64,000 bases of DNA from JAVKFY01 sp040223615 (lineage in GTDB: Bacteria; Pseudomonadota; Alphaproteobacteria; GCA-2731375), in assembly GCA_040223615.1 (NCBI GenBank), contig JAVKFY010000046.1:1-64000 (forward strand). The letters are read 5' to 3'. The notes below the pieces were generated by a model. That model ran no database searches. It was not told the DNA's origin and worked only from the letters and a program-made list of their open reading frames with translations. The position numbers were made by a program, and so were the translations under genes. Positions 8,197 to 17,911 of the stretch are shown in pieces (position 1 is the stretch's first letter; each line of letters begins with the position of its first letter).

Positions 8197-8622
8197 ATGC
8201 GCCAGGCAGACGATCGAGCGATGTCCATCGGAGCCGTTGCCGCCCATTGCGCCATCCCATCTAATACAATCAGGTTCTACGAGGATATTGGGCTTCTAGC
8301 GATTGTGCCGCGGCAAGCGAACGGCCATCGCATCTACGGAGAGACAGAAATTCGCTTGCTGCAGTTCATCAAGCGTGCGCGCAGTGTGGGGTTCTCCGTC
8401 GATGACGTGCGCACGCTGCTCAGTCTCTGGCGCGATAGACGCATCTCCGGCCCCGCCGTGACGGCTGTGGCGACCGAATACCTCGCGGCACTGGACCGTA
8501 AAGTGGCCGAGGCTAGTGCACTCCGCCAGATGCTCGCTGCACTGGTCGAGCGTCACGCGGGCGAGCATCGGGCGACCAGCCCTGTTGTCGGGAACCCGCC
8601 CGATGATGGAGCAGTAAAGTAG
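8197..8622 (+). CDS. MerR-family regulator lacking metal-binding cysteines
   Basis: 141 residues from ATG 8197. ATG 8221, which starts MSIGAVAAHC, is an equally good fit to the family start, and ATG 8170 would overlap the Rieske gene. The winged-helix N-terminus (SNTIRFYEDIGLL) and the RARSVGFSVDDVRTLLSLW hinge match CueR-like MerR proteins. Where CueR has a Cys-x7-Cys metal loop, this protein reads ERHAGEHRATSPVV, with no Cys. The neighbouring CueR homologue (9455-9898) has both Cys. It may sense something else or use the two His. The last codon abuts the ccdA ATG. Confidence 0.85.
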   Translation: MRQADDRAMSIGAVAAHCAIPSNTIRFYEDIGLLAIVPRQANGHRIYGETEIRLLQFIKRARSVGFSVDDVRTLLSLWRDRRISGPAVTAVATEYLAALDRKVAEASALRQMLAALVERHAGEHRATSPVVGNPPDDGAVK

Positions 8623-9363
8623 ATGTTTGAGCTCTCCAACATCGGAATTGTGACCGTGTTTGTCGCCGGCGCGATCTCCTTCCTGTCGCCTTGCGTCCTG
8701 CCCCTGGTTCCAGGCTACGTCTCCTATATTGCGGGGAGGAGCCTGGGCGACGCTGAACTGCCGCATGCGGCCGCCACCAAGCTGCCGGCGCTGGGCCTGA
8801 GCCTGTTGTTCGTGCTCGGCTTCAGTTCAGTGTTCGTGTCCCTCGGGGCGAGCGCTACCGCGATCGGGCAGTTGCTTTTGCAGTACCGCTACGAGACGAA
8901 CCTCGTTGGTGGCGCCATCATCATCGTCTTTGGCTTATTCATGACCGGATTGCTGCCGCTGTCCTGGATGCAGCGGGAGTTCCGGTTCCACACGGCAATT
9001 CTGGGCGGCCGTCCGCTTGGTGCCTATGTTTTGGGCTTGGCCTTCGGGTTTGGCTGGACACCATGCATTGGACCAGTACTGGGCGCGATCCTGACAGTCA
9101 GCGCCACCTCGGCGACTGTCACCCAGGGCGTCGGTCTTCTTGCCATCTATTCGCTCGGCCTCGGCCTGCCGTTCCTGCTGGCGGCGGGCTTTACCGGCGC
9201 CTTCCTCGCGCGCATGCGGGTGATGCGGCGCTTTGGCCGGCATCTGCAGTTGCTGGCTGGGCTGGTGATGGTCGCCATGGGAGTGGCGATGATGACAGGC
9301 TATCTGTCGGCCTTCTCGTTTTGGCTCCTCGAGACCTTCCCGGAGCTCGGCACCGTCGGGTGA
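8623..9363 (+). CDS. ccdA: CcdA-type thiol-electron transporter
   Basis: 246 residues with about six transmembrane helices. Both redox Cys motifs are intact: FLSPCVLPLVPGY near residue 25 and FGWTPCIGP near 146. CcdA moves electrons from cytoplasmic thioredoxin to periplasmic CcmG/TlpA-type thioredoxins, here most likely the two thioredoxins encoded upstream. The start follows the MerR stop with no gap, so the two are translationally linked. Confidence 0.93.
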   Translation: MFELSNIGIVTVFVAGAISFLSPCVLPLVPGYVSYIAGRSLGDAELPHAAATKLPALGLSLLFVLGFSSVFVSLGASATAIGQLLLQYRYETNLVGGAIIIVFGLFMTGLLPLSWMQREFRFHTAILGGRPLGAYVLGLAFGFGWTPCIGPVLGAILTVSATSATVTQGVGLLAIYSLGLGLPFLLAAGFTGAFLARMRVMRRFGRHLQLLAGLVMVAMGVAMMTGYLSAFSFWLLETFPELGTVG

Positions 9364-9454
9364 AAGCACGATCGATGTTACACATCACGCAGACGGGGTA
9401 AGCTTGAGGCGTCTGTGCAAATCGCTGGTGCCTCTGCCGCCAAGTTGCCCTGCA

Positions 9455-9898
9455 TCAGCGCGCAAAGCGCTGAGCACGCCGGGTCCGGTCGATCGGAGCT
9501 ACATCGTTGTCATCTTCGGCCAGGGTCTCAATGATCGGACAATGGGGACGTGCATCACCATGGCAGGTATCAGCGAGGTGCTGTAGCGTTAGCGCCATTT
9601 CACGGAGCCTTCGCGCCTTGGCCTCAAGCGACTCCACGTGCAAAAGCGCGAAGCGCTTGACATCGGCGCTGGCCCTCGAACGGTCGCGCCACAGCGCCAG
9701 CAGCTCCCGGATCTGCTCGACAGAGAACCCGAGGTCGCGCGCCCGGCGGATGAAACGCAGCGTGTGCACTTCGTCGTCCGAATAGACCCGGTAGCCGGTC
9801 TCCGTACGTGAAGCGGCCGAGATCAGGTCAACCGATTCGTAGTAGCGGATCATCTTGGCGGAGATGCCGGACTCCGATGCTGCTTCACCGATTTTCAT
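9455..9898 (-). CDS. cueR: CueR-type copper-responsive MerR regulator
   Basis: 147 residues. MerR winged helix (MKIGEAASESGISAKMIRYYE), effector helix, and the Cu(I)-binding loop DTCHGDARPHCPIIETL with two Cys separated by seven residues, as in CueR. It lies 22 bp downstream of the copper ATPase gene on the same strand and has no promoter of its own that I can see. The operator upstream of the ATPase would therefore control both, making cueR autoregulated. Confidence 0.93.
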   Translation of the reverse strand: MKIGEAASESGISAKMIRYYESVDLISAASRTETGYRVYSDDEVHTLRFIRRARDLGFSVEQIRELLALWRDRSRASADVKRFALLHVESLEAKARRLREMALTLQHLADTCHGDARPHCPIIETLAEDDNDVAPIDRTRRAQRFAR

Positions 9899-9920
9899 CG
9901 TCTGCTCCCTCGCGGTGACG

Positions 9921-12470
9921 TCATTCTGCTCCCGCTAGGGCAGGATTCGCTGTCGTTACGGTGGCTACCTTTTCGTTCACGACCGGTCGGAATCCTTTCA
10001 GCCGCAGCGCATTGCTGACGACGAAGACGCTCGACAGTGCCATGGCAGCCCCCGCGAGCACTGGCGACAACAGGATGCCGTAGATGGGGAAGAGAACACC
10101 GGCCGCGACAGGGATCAACGCTGCGTTGTAGGCGAAGGCCCAGAACAGGTTCTGCTTGATGTTCCGCATCGTCGCCCGCGACAGGGCGATGGCGTTCGGC
10201 ACGCCGACAAGATCGCCTGACATCAGCACCAGGTCGGCACTCTCGATCGCCACGTCCGTGCCCGTCCCGATGGCGATGCCGACATCGGCCTCGGCCAGCG
10301 CCGGTGCGTCGTTGATGCCGTCACCGACGAACGCGACCTTCCGGCCGCCTTCGCTCAGGCGATGCAGCGCTTCCACCTTGCCGGCGGGCAGCACCTCGGC
10401 AACCACAATGTCGATCCCGAGCTGGCCGGCGACCGCCTCTGCAGTGCGGCGGTTGTCTCCGGTGATCATCGCGACCTTGAGACCGAGTTCGTGCAGCGCG
10501 CGCAAGGCCGTCGCTGTGGTCGGCTTGATCGGGTCGGCGACGGCAAGGATCGCGGCAACCTGTCCATCGATCGCGGCGTAGAGCGGCGACTTGCCTTCGT
10601 CGGCAAGGCGGCCGGCCTCGTCCGCGAAGCGCGCAACGTCGAGGCCAAGCCGGCGCATCAGCCGGTCGGCACCGACGTCGACCACCCGCCCGTCGACATG
10701 CGCCCGGACGCCGAAACCGGGCGTGGCCTCGAAGCCTTCCGCCGTGTTGACCGGCAGGCCGTCACGTCTGGCCGCATCGACGATCGCCTGGGCGATCGGA
10801 TGCTCCGACTGCGCCTCGACCGACGCTGCGAGAGCGAGTACCTCGTCGCGAGCAAAGCCCGTTGCGACGACGAGATCGGTCAGCGCCGGCTGACCCTTCG
10901 TGAGGGTGCCGGTCTTGTCGAGAGCGACGATCTGTGCGTCGCGCAGCGTCTGCAGCGCTTCGCCCTTACGGAACAGGACGCCGATCTCGGCGGCCCGGCC
11001 GGTACCGACCATGATCGAGGTTGGCGTAGCGAGGCCCATCGCGCATGGGCAGGCGATGATCAGCACCGCGACGGCATTGACGAGCGCGAAGGCAAGTGCT
11101 GGTTGCGGACCGAATATGAGCCACACCAGGAAGGTCAGCGCCGCCACCGCCAGCACAGCCGGCACGAACCAGGCTGTCACTTTGTCAACCAGGGCCTGGA
11201 TTGGCAGCTTCGCACCCTGCGCCGCCTCCACCATGCGGACGATCTGGGCAAGCACCGTGTCGGCGCCGACTTTGGTCGCACGGAACGAGAAGGCACCGGT
11301 CTTGTTGATGGTGCCGCCGACGACCTCGGCGCCCGCGGCCTTCGCGACCGGCATGGGCTCGCCGGTGATCATGGACTCGTCGACGTAGGACGAGCCGTCC
11401 GCAACCACACCATCGACCGCGATCCGCTCGCCGGGGCGCACCAGGACAATATCGGCGACAGCCACCTGGTCGAGCGGGAGTTCAATTGTCGCCCCGTCCC
11501 GCAAGACGCGCGCCGTTTTCGGTTGCAGGCCCAGCAGGTGCCGGATCGCGTCGCTGGTGCGCCCCTTGGCGCGCGCTTCGAGATAGCGGCCAAGCAGGAT
11601 CAGCGTGACGATGATCGCCGCCGCCTCGTAGTAAACATTTGCTGTGCCCGTTGGCAGGACGCCGCGTGCGAAAGTCGCCACGACTGAATACGCCCAGGCC
11701 GCGCCGGTACCGATGGCTACAAGCGAGTTCATGTCCGGTGCGCCGCGCAAAAGCGCGGGCGCGCCCAGGCGGAAAAAGCGCAGGCCAGGCCCGAACAGGA
11801 CGACCGTTGCCAGGGCAAACTGCGCATACCAACTCGTCTCGTGGCCGATCGTAACCGCGATCAGATCATGGACGGCTGGAATCATCTGGGCGCCCATCTC
11901 CAATACCAGGATAGGCAGGCTTAGCAGTGTCGCGGTCAGTACTGCATAGCCTAAATCTCGCGTCTCCCGCGCCCGGGCTTCCGCTTGCCGGCCGTCTGGA
12001 TCGCGTGCGCCGGCGGGCCTGGCGGCGTAGCCGGCGTCGCGAACGGCAGTCTCAAGCGCGGAAATTGAAACGACGCCCGCAACAGTGCGGACAGTCGCAC
12101 GCTCGGTAGCGGGATTCACTGACGCCTTGACGACGCCGGGCAGACTCGTCAGCGCCTGCTCGATGCGGCTCACGCAGGATGCGCAGCTCATGCCCTCGAT
12201 GACGAGCTCGACGGTGTCTGTAACCACCTTGTAGCCTGCGTCCCCGATCGCCTGGGCGACGGCTCCCGGATCGGCGACGCCAGCGAACGTCACCTCCGCA
12301 CGTTCAGTGGCAAGGTTCACGGCGGCTGAAGTCACCTTTGGGACTGCGCGGATCGCCTTCTCGATCCGACTGACGCACGAGGCACAGGACATGCCTGCAA
12401 TGCCAATGCGAATGGTGTCGGGCGCGGCTAACCCAGCCATCACCGTCCTACCCGCGTCCGTTATCGCCAT
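9921..12470 (-). CDS. copA: Copper-exporting P1B-type ATPase CopA
   Basis: 849 residues from ATG 12470, with AGGAG 8 nt upstream. Longer starts would begin upstream of the CueR promoter and can be discarded. Two N-terminal HMA domains (each GMSCASC), eight transmembrane helices, the ion-binding IIACPCAMGLATP motif, phosphorylation site DKTGT, the SEHP nucleotide-binding motif, and GDGINDAPAL. It pumps Cu(I) from the cytoplasm to the periplasm. Co-transcribed with cueR. Confidence 0.96.
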   Translation of the reverse strand: MAITDAGRTVMAGLAAPDTIRIGIAGMSCASCVSRIEKAIRAVPKVTSAAVNLATERAEVTFAGVADPGAVAQAIGDAGYKVVTDTVELVIEGMSCASCVSRIEQALTSLPGVVKASVNPATERATVRTVAGVVSISALETAVRDAGYAARPAGARDPDGRQAEARARETRDLGYAVLTATLLSLPILVLEMGAQMIPAVHDLIAVTIGHETSWYAQFALATVVLFGPGLRFFRLGAPALLRGAPDMNSLVAIGTGAAWAYSVVATFARGVLPTGTANVYYEAAAIIVTLILLGRYLEARAKGRTSDAIRHLLGLQPKTARVLRDGATIELPLDQVAVADIVLVRPGERIAVDGVVADGSSYVDESMITGEPMPVAKAAGAEVVGGTINKTGAFSFRATKVGADTVLAQIVRMVEAAQGAKLPIQALVDKVTAWFVPAVLAVAALTFLVWLIFGPQPALAFALVNAVAVLIIACPCAMGLATPTSIMVGTGRAAEIGVLFRKGEALQTLRDAQIVALDKTGTLTKGQPALTDLVVATGFARDEVLALAASVEAQSEHPIAQAIVDAARRDGLPVNTAEGFEATPGFGVRAHVDGRVVDVGADRLMRRLGLDVARFADEAGRLADEGKSPLYAAIDGQVAAILAVADPIKPTTATALRALHELGLKVAMITGDNRRTAEAVAGQLGIDIVVAEVLPAGKVEALHRLSEGGRKVAFVGDGINDAPALAEADVGIAIGTGTDVAIESADLVLMSGDLVGVPNAIALSRATMRNIKQNLFWAFAYNAALIPVAAGVLFPIYGILLSPVLAGAAMALSSVFVVSNALRLKGFRPVVNEKVATVTTANPALAGAE

Positions 12471-12502
12471 GTCAGCCGCTCCTGCATCTTCGACTGCGTG
12501 AT

Positions 12503-12533
12503 TAGGTAAACCTTCCAATAATGGGAAGGTCAA
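12503..12533 (-). promoter_or_regulatory. CueR-type operator/promoter of copA-cueR
   Basis: Read on the minus strand: -35 TTGACC, a 19-bp spacer containing the near-perfect dyad TTCCCATTATTGGAAGG, and -10 TACCTA. The overlong 19-bp spacer and the sequence match known CueR promoters (copA, golT). Expected transcription start is about 12495, consistent with ATG 12470. Confidence 0.92.
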
Positions 12534-12933
12534 GGGGATGCGGTCGGGTGTGCCGAACAGTGGCAGGTAAAGCCGAAGAAGCCGCGTGCGCCCTCCAGAA
12601 GCTGTGTTTCGCCCAAACCGCTGCACGGAAGCCCGGAAGCAGCGCGAACAGGAACTTTCGCCGGTTTCTGACGTTGAGATGCCACTAGATGTTTAGTTTC
12701 GGAGTGTGATGGTGCTGTCGTGGTGAACTTGGCCCATAGTGCCTCCCTCTGAACCGTAGAGAAGGGTGCATCATCAAATCCCAGGAGAAACATTCAGTCA
12801 TTTCACTGGACATCGGCGCTGTTGCGGACGAAGCCGGTTTCGACGTGGAACGCCGGCGCGCCGCCACGACGAAGCTCGGAAGCGGGCACAACCGCGTCCG
12901 CGACCAAGTCGAACGAACGGACGGCAGGTCGCC
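12534..12933. other. Intergenic region upstream of copA and the 12934 gene
   Basis: No recognisable gene. A plus-strand frame (about 12770-12937) without an ATG ends in a TGA overlapping the GTG start at 12934. It could be a coupled non-canonical ORF or a remnant. Codes opposite to it look like shadows. Confidence 0.3.
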
Positions 12934-13419
12934 GTGATCAGTTCCTGTTCCTCGGCGAAGACTGTACACGATGGTGCATGGCTCCGGACGCTACGCCGCT
13001 ACATTGCCTTCATCGTGCCCGCCCATCTGCTCTGGGAGTTCACGCAGCTGCCGCTCTACACGATTTGGCGGGAAGGAACCCCCAGCGAGATTCTCTTCGC
13101 TGCCGTGCATTGCACAGGCGGCGACGCATTGATTGCGATCACGGCGCTCGTGACCGCGCTCTTGGTTGCCGGCACGGGCTGGCCGATTGCGCGCGACTCC
13201 TTCCGGCACGTGGCGGTGAGCGCGATCGGTATCGGGGTCGGCTACACGATCTTCAGCGAGTGGCTGAACACGACCGTCCGTGGAACATGGGCCTACAGCG
13301 ATTTAATGCCCGTGATCCCGCTGATAGGAGTCGGACTGTCGCCGTTCCTGCAGTGGATTCTCATTCCGCTCGCGGCCTTCTGGTGGGCTCGTCGGCCGAT
13401 CGTGAAAGCTGAAAGATGA
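12934..13419 (+). CDS. Four-helix integral membrane protein
   Basis: 161 residues from GTG 12934. An earlier ATG frame adds an Arg-rich, unlikely N-terminus. There are about four transmembrane helices (YIAFIVPAHLLWEF, a central Ala/Leu helix, VAVSAIGIGVGYTIF, FLQWILIPLAAFWW). Similar unnamed proteins occur beside metal-resistance genes, but no function is assigned. A WEFTQLPLYTIW segment and a Trp-rich final helix are its distinctive features. AGG lies a few bases upstream. Confidence 0.6.
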   Translation: MISSCSSAKTVHDGAWLRTLRRYIAFIVPAHLLWEFTQLPLYTIWREGTPSEILFAAVHCTGGDALIAITALVTALLVAGTGWPIARDSFRHVAVSAIGIGVGYTIFSEWLNTTVRGTWAYSDLMPVIPLIGVGLSPFLQWILIPLAAFWWARRPIVKAER

Positions 13420-13749
13420 ACAGAGGCACACCGCTTAACGCTGGTCTCTGACCCGCTACGCCCTAGGAGTTGTCGCTGCCGCAGCAGCTATGTTCCTTGT
13501 TGACCGCTCGGTTTCGGGTCCATGTTTGAACGCCTCGTGCCCAAGTTGCGTGATGGACAAGTCACTCATTGAAAACTCTGATTGACTTTGAACACGACCG
13601 CAGTGAAATCCGGTGATGTTCGCCGATCATTCGTTTCAGCGCAACTTCTGGAGCTTCATGGGAGGTCGTGATGTGAGCCCAGGAAACTGGATCGCTTGGA
13701 GCTAGAGTTTTCCGCGGTGATTTCCCTTGGCCGGGAGGAGCGGAGGACG

Positions 13750-14031
13750 ATGAAGGCATCGCGATTTTCGGACGCCCAGAAGGCGTTCATCCTGAAGCAG
13801 GGTGCTGACGGTGTTCCGGTGGCGGAGATCTGCCGCAGGGCCGGGATCAGCCAGGCGACCTACTTCAACTGGAAGAAGAAGTACGACGGGCTGCTGCCGA
13901 CCGAGATGCGGCGGCTGAAGCAGCTCGAGGACGAGAACAGCCGGCTGAAGCGGATCGTGGCCGACCTGAGCCTGGACAAGGAGATGCTGCAGGACGCCCT
14001 CAAACGAAAGCTCGTTCGCGCCGCCGCTTGA
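13750..14031 (+). CDS. IS3-family transposase OrfA (helix-turn-helix)
   Basis: 93 residues from ATG 13750, with GGAGGAGCGGAGG upstream. It has an HTH_Tnp_1-type DNA-binding domain (VAEICRRAGISQATYFNWKKKY) and a leucine-zipper-like tail (LKQLEDENSRLKRIVADLSL). Its stop overlaps the OrfB frame, as in IS3 elements that make OrfAB by -1 frameshifting. Confidence 0.93.
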   Translation: MKASRFSDAQKAFILKQGADGVPVAEICRRAGISQATYFNWKKKYDGLLPTEMRRLKQLEDENSRLKRIVADLSLDKEMLQDALKRKLVRAAA

Positions 14032-14686
14032 ACCGGTGGCGCGTCGGCGCTCACCCTGCCCGCAAGCGCAAGCTTGTCGACGAAGTGCGGGCGACGTGGG
14101 ACGTGTCGATCCGGCGGGCCTGCCGGGTGTTCCTCGTGGACACGTCGACCTACCACTACCGCTCGCGTCGACCCAGGCAGGCCGGTTTGGAATCCAGGAT
14201 CAAGGAGATCTGTGAGACGCGCGTGCGCTACGGGTATCGGCGCGTGCACGTGCTGCTGCGGCGGGAGGGTTGGATGATCAACCTGAAGAAGACTCGGCGC
14301 ATCTACAATGAGTTAGGCCTTCAGCTGCGCAACAAGACTCCGCGGCGCCGGGTCAAGGCCAAGCTGCGCGAGGACCGCATGGACGCGGTGCGCGCGAACG
14401 AAACGTGGGCCATGGACTTCGTGCATGACCAGCTTGCAACGGGACGCCGACTGCGCGTGCTGACCATCGTCGACATCTTCTCGCGCTACGTGCCGGCGCT
14501 CGACCCACGGTTCAGCTACCGCGGGGAGGACGTGGTGGCGACGCTGGAACGGGTCTGCAGCGAGCTCGGCTACCCGAAGACGATCCGGGTCGACCAGGGC
14601 AGCGAGTTCGTGTCGCGCGACCTGGACCTGTGGGCCTACCAACATGGCGTCGAGCTCGACTTCTCGCGGCCTGGCAAGCCGACGGA
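14028..14686 (+). pseudogene. IS3-family transposase OrfB, 5' part (interrupted)
   Basis: The integrase core carries the first catalytic Asp (WAMDFVHD) and the second (RVDQGSEFVS), then breaks at GKPTD inside the element. The catalytic Glu region and C-terminus continue at 18708-18908. Joining 14686 to 18708 across a shared CGGA gives 860 nt, one short of a 287-codon frame, in agreement with the single-base deletion seen in the distal part. Confidence 0.92.
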
Positions 14687-14709
14687 CACGGATGTAATAG
14701 ACAAGCCCT

Positions 14710-15896
14710 TTATGTTGCCGTCGCCGTCTTCGTAGCGGCCTGCTTGCTTGCGCGTCCCGGCGTGGCTCGCCATCGGGAGGTGAAGCGCGCGTAGTCGCGC
14801 TCCGCTTCCTCCGTTCTGGCCCGCTCGGCGGCTCGCCTCTCCGGGATGTTGTAGTCGTAGGCGATGCCACGCCGCGCATGCTCGGGTGGCAGGCCGGCGC
14901 GCAGTTCGATGCTGCGGAACTTACGTGCCAGGAGCGCAGGGCGGACCCAGATGTAGTCGGTGCCCGTCGTGAGCATGTGCCAGACGATCATGGCCAGCTT
15001 CCGTGCTGTCGCGACGGCCGCGATGTGCTGTCCGCGCTTCGCGGCGATCCGACGGAAGAAGGCGCGAAGTGGACCTGGAGACCTGGCCGCGGCCCAGGCG
15101 GCTTCAACCAGCATGCCGCGCGCCTGGCCGCGGCCCTGCTTGCTGATCCGGCCATGATAGGCCGGACCCTCGCCGGACTGGCGTACGCTTGGGTTCAGCC
15201 CGAGATAGCCGACCAGTTTGCGGGGACCGGGAAAGCGCCGGATGTCTCCGACAGCTGCGGCGACGCTGGCGGCCACGGTCATGTCGACACCCGGCAACGT
15301 CATCAGACGGCGGATGGTCGGATCCGTCATGGCCTGGCGGGCGATGTCGGCCTCGACGGTCTTCAACGAGGCTTCGATCATGTCGATCTGCGCCAAATGC
15401 CTCGCGATGGCTTCCCGTTCGTCTTCCGGCACCACCTGCTTTGCGATCCACTTCCGGCCGCCGATGCCGACGAGATTCCCATGCGGGCATGGTGGCACCA
15501 GATGCGTGTGCAGGATCGACTGGATCAGGTTCTTCAGGCGGACCCGCTGGCGCACCAGTTGGGTCCGGCGCGCCGCCTGCCGGCGGAGCGCAAGGGTGCG
15601 CTGATCCGGCATCCAGACCTCGGGTAGGAAGCCGGTCGCGTAGAGCTTCGCGAGCACGGCTGCGTCGATCGCATCGGTCTTGGTCTTGGCATGCGCGATC
15701 ATGCGCACCTGCTTCGGATTGGCGATCACGACTCGGTCCACGAATGGTGCCAATACCTCCACAACCGCAGTGGCGTTGCCGGTCGCCTCGATGACCACGT
15801 GATCGTCATGTGTCAGGTGCTCGCTGGCGAAGGCCTCGAGTTCAGCGCGGCGCATGGGGGTACGGCCTAGCTTCGCGAGTTCTCCGTCCATCAGCG
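14710..15896 (-). pseudogene. IS110 transposase, main part (split by IS66)
   Basis: Encodes all but the first 16 codons of a DEDD-type IS110 recombinase: remaining RuvC-like acidic residues (VIEATGN, AKTKTDAIDAAVLAKL) and the C-terminal Transposase_20 domain (LMTLPGVDMTVAASVAAAVGDI, GYLGLNPSVRQSGE). The real start is at 18463. Joining 18463-18415 to 15896-14710 restores a continuous 411-codon frame whose N-terminus is MRIVGMDIHRVAAEVVAL, with the catalytic Asp. Confidence 0.94.
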
Positions 15897-15904
15897 CCAC
15901 GACC
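15897..15904. repeat. Left copy of the IS66 8-bp target duplication
   Basis: CCACGACC, immediately outside the left IS66 terminus; the identical copy is at 18415-18422. Confidence 0.97.
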
Positions 15905-15920
15905 GTAAGCGACGTCCCGC

Positions 15921-17486
15921 TCACACTGGGGCGGAGGCGTAGGCCCATGGCATGAGGTCGTCGATACGGCTCTGCAGGTGGCCGTCGACGAGGCGTTCGA
16001 GGACATCGGTCAGGTAGGCGTGTGTGTCGACCCGGTTGAGTTTGCAGGTCTCGACCAGGGAGGCGATGACAGCCCAGTGTTCGGCGCCGCTGTCGGAGCC
16101 GGCGAACAGTGCGTTCTTGCGGTTAAGCGCGATCGGCCGGATGGCGCGTTCGACGGTGTTGGTGTCGAGCTCGACGCGACCGTCTTCGAGGACCCGCAGC
16201 AGCCCGGTCCAGTGCTTCAACGCGTAGCGGATCGCCTCGGCGATGCGCGATCGGGCGGAGACGCGGGTGAGTTGCGCTTCGAGCCTGGGACGGAGCTCGT
16301 CGACGATCGGCTTCGAGCAGACCTGCCGCAGCGCTTGCCGTACTTCTGGGTTGGCACCGCGGATGTCGGCCTCGACGGCGTAGAGCCTGCCGATCCTTTG
16401 CAGCGCCTCTTCGGCGATCGGCGCGTCGCCGTCCTCGGCGATGTCGTAGAACTTCCTTCGGCAGTGCGACCAGCAGTAGGCCAGCGTGACAGCGGCAGCG
16501 CCGCGCTTCGGATCGGCCAGACCGCGGTAGGCGGCATAGCCATCCACCTGCAGCACGCCATTGAAGCCGTCGAGATGGGCGGCGGCATACTCGGCACCGC
16601 GCCCCTCGGCGTAGAGGTAGGCGACCGCCGGCGGATCGGCGCCGCCCCAGGGGCGGTGATCGCGGGCCATGGCCCACAGCCATCCGGTCTTGGTGCGGCC
16701 GCGGCCGGGATCGAGCACCGGAGCGCGGGTCTCATCCATGAACAGGATCGGCGAGGTCTTCAGGACCTCCACCAGCCGGGCGTGCACCGGGCGCAGCTCG
16801 CGCGCGGCATGGCCGACCCAGTCGGCCAGCGTCGAGCGGTCCAGCGCCAGTCCCTGGCGAGCATAGGCCTGCACCTGGCGGTAGAGCGGCAGGTGATCGG
16901 CGTATTTGCCGACCAGCACATGCGCGACCATCGCTTCGGTCGGCAGGCCGCCGGCGACCAGCCGTTCCGGTGCCGGCGCCTGCACCACGCCTTCGGCGCA
17001 GCGCCGGCAGGCGTACTTCGGCCGGCGCGTGACGAGAACCTGGAACTGCGCCGGGATCACGTCGAGCCGCTCGGACACGTCTTCGCCGATGGCATGTAGT
17101 GTCCCGCCGCAGCAGCCGCAGGCCAGGCTGTCCGGCTCGACCACGATCTCGGTACGCGGGAGGTGCTTCGGCAACGCGCCGCGATTGGCGCGCCGGTGCG
17201 CCAATCGCGTCGCCTTCAGTGTTGCGTCGCCGGCATCCCGCTCAGCGTGCTGTGCCGCGATCTCCTGCTCGATATCCTCAAGAGCCAGCTCCAGCTGGTC
17301 CGGGTCGAGCTTCTCCGAGCGCCGGCCGAACAGCGCCCGCCTGAACGCCGCGACGATCGCCGACAGCCGGGCCACCTCGTCGCTCAGCTCGCGGCGCAGC
17401 TGGCGCTCGGCGAGCAGCAGCGCCGTCAATGCCGCCGGGTCTTGCGGCAGCTTCGAGACGTCGCCGGCAGGCTCGGCATCGCTCAC
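15921..17486 (-). CDS. tnpC: IS66 transposase TnpC
   Basis: 521 residues: an N-terminal coiled coil (about 15-85, with LFGRRSEKLDPDQLELALED), a zinc-finger region (CGCCGG and CRRCAEGVVQAP), and a DDE transposase core (ILFMDETRAPV, LQVDGYAAY, and the Glu near NTVERAIRPIALNRKN). It ends 16 bp inside the left IS66 end. No frameshift. Confidence 0.96.
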   Translation of the reverse strand: MSDAEPAGDVSKLPQDPAALTALLLAERQLRRELSDEVARLSAIVAAFRRALFGRRSEKLDPDQLELALEDIEQEIAAQHAERDAGDATLKATRLAHRRANRGALPKHLPRTEIVVEPDSLACGCCGGTLHAIGEDVSERLDVIPAQFQVLVTRRPKYACRRCAEGVVQAPAPERLVAGGLPTEAMVAHVLVGKYADHLPLYRQVQAYARQGLALDRSTLADWVGHAARELRPVHARLVEVLKTSPILFMDETRAPVLDPGRGRTKTGWLWAMARDHRPWGGADPPAVAYLYAEGRGAEYAAAHLDGFNGVLQVDGYAAYRGLADPKRGAAAVTLAYCWSHCRRKFYDIAEDGDAPIAEEALQRIGRLYAVEADIRGANPEVRQALRQVCSKPIVDELRPRLEAQLTRVSARSRIAEAIRYALKHWTGLLRVLEDGRVELDTNTVERAIRPIALNRKNALFAGSDSGAEHWAVIASLVETCKLNRVDTHAYLTDVLERLVDGHLQSRIDDLMPWAYASAPV

Positions 17487-17557
17487 GTCACCAGTGAATC
17501 ACACCGGCGGCGTGAGGGCGCGCGTCATCGCCAATGATTGAGTCACTTCGCCGCAGG

Positions 17558-17911
17558 CTATCCGGCGGTCGTCGGCCGCCGGATCCGTTGCGCGTGCACC
17601 CGACGCCAGTCGAGCCCTTCGAACAACGCCGCAAGCTGTCCCGACGACAGTCGCATCACCCCGTCGCGCACCGACGGCCAGGCGAACTTGCCCTGCTCTA
17701 GCCGCTTCGAGATCAGCACTACCCCGGAGCCGTCCCATAGCAGCATCTTCACCCGGTCGGCGCGCTTGGCGCGGAACACCAGCACCACGCCCGAGAACGG
17801 GTCGAGCCGCAGTTGCGTCTGCGCCAGCGCTGCCAATCCATCCATGCCCTTGCGGAAGTCCACCGGCTGCGTCGCCACGTAGACCCGCAGCGGCCCGCCC
17901 GGCAGGATCAT
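17558..17911 (-). CDS. tnpB: IS66 accessory protein TnpB
   Basis: 117 residues with the IS66 Orf2 signature (RVYVATQPVDFRKGMDGLAA, VVLVFRAKRADRVKMLLWDG, GKFAWP). The ATG at 17911 overlaps the TnpA stop (ATGA). A much longer upstream frame is a shadow of tnpA. Confidence 0.95.
   Translation of the reverse strand: MILPGGPLRVYVATQPVDFRKGMDGLAALAQTQLRLDPFSGVVLVFRAKRADRVKMLLWDGSGVVLISKRLEQGKFAWPSVRDGVMRLSSGQLAALFEGLDWRRVHAQRIRRPTTAG

Noticed and set aside
10362..11687. Long plus-strand frame opposite the copA ATPase
   Set aside because: Shadow of the conserved ATPase: repetitive charged translation, no domain, no ribosome-binding site.
12471..12626. N-terminal extension of the CopA ATPase (longest frame start at 12626)
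   Set aside because: The CueR promoter lies at 12503-12533, so transcription starts downstream of that ATG; ATG 12470 has a good ribosome-binding site.
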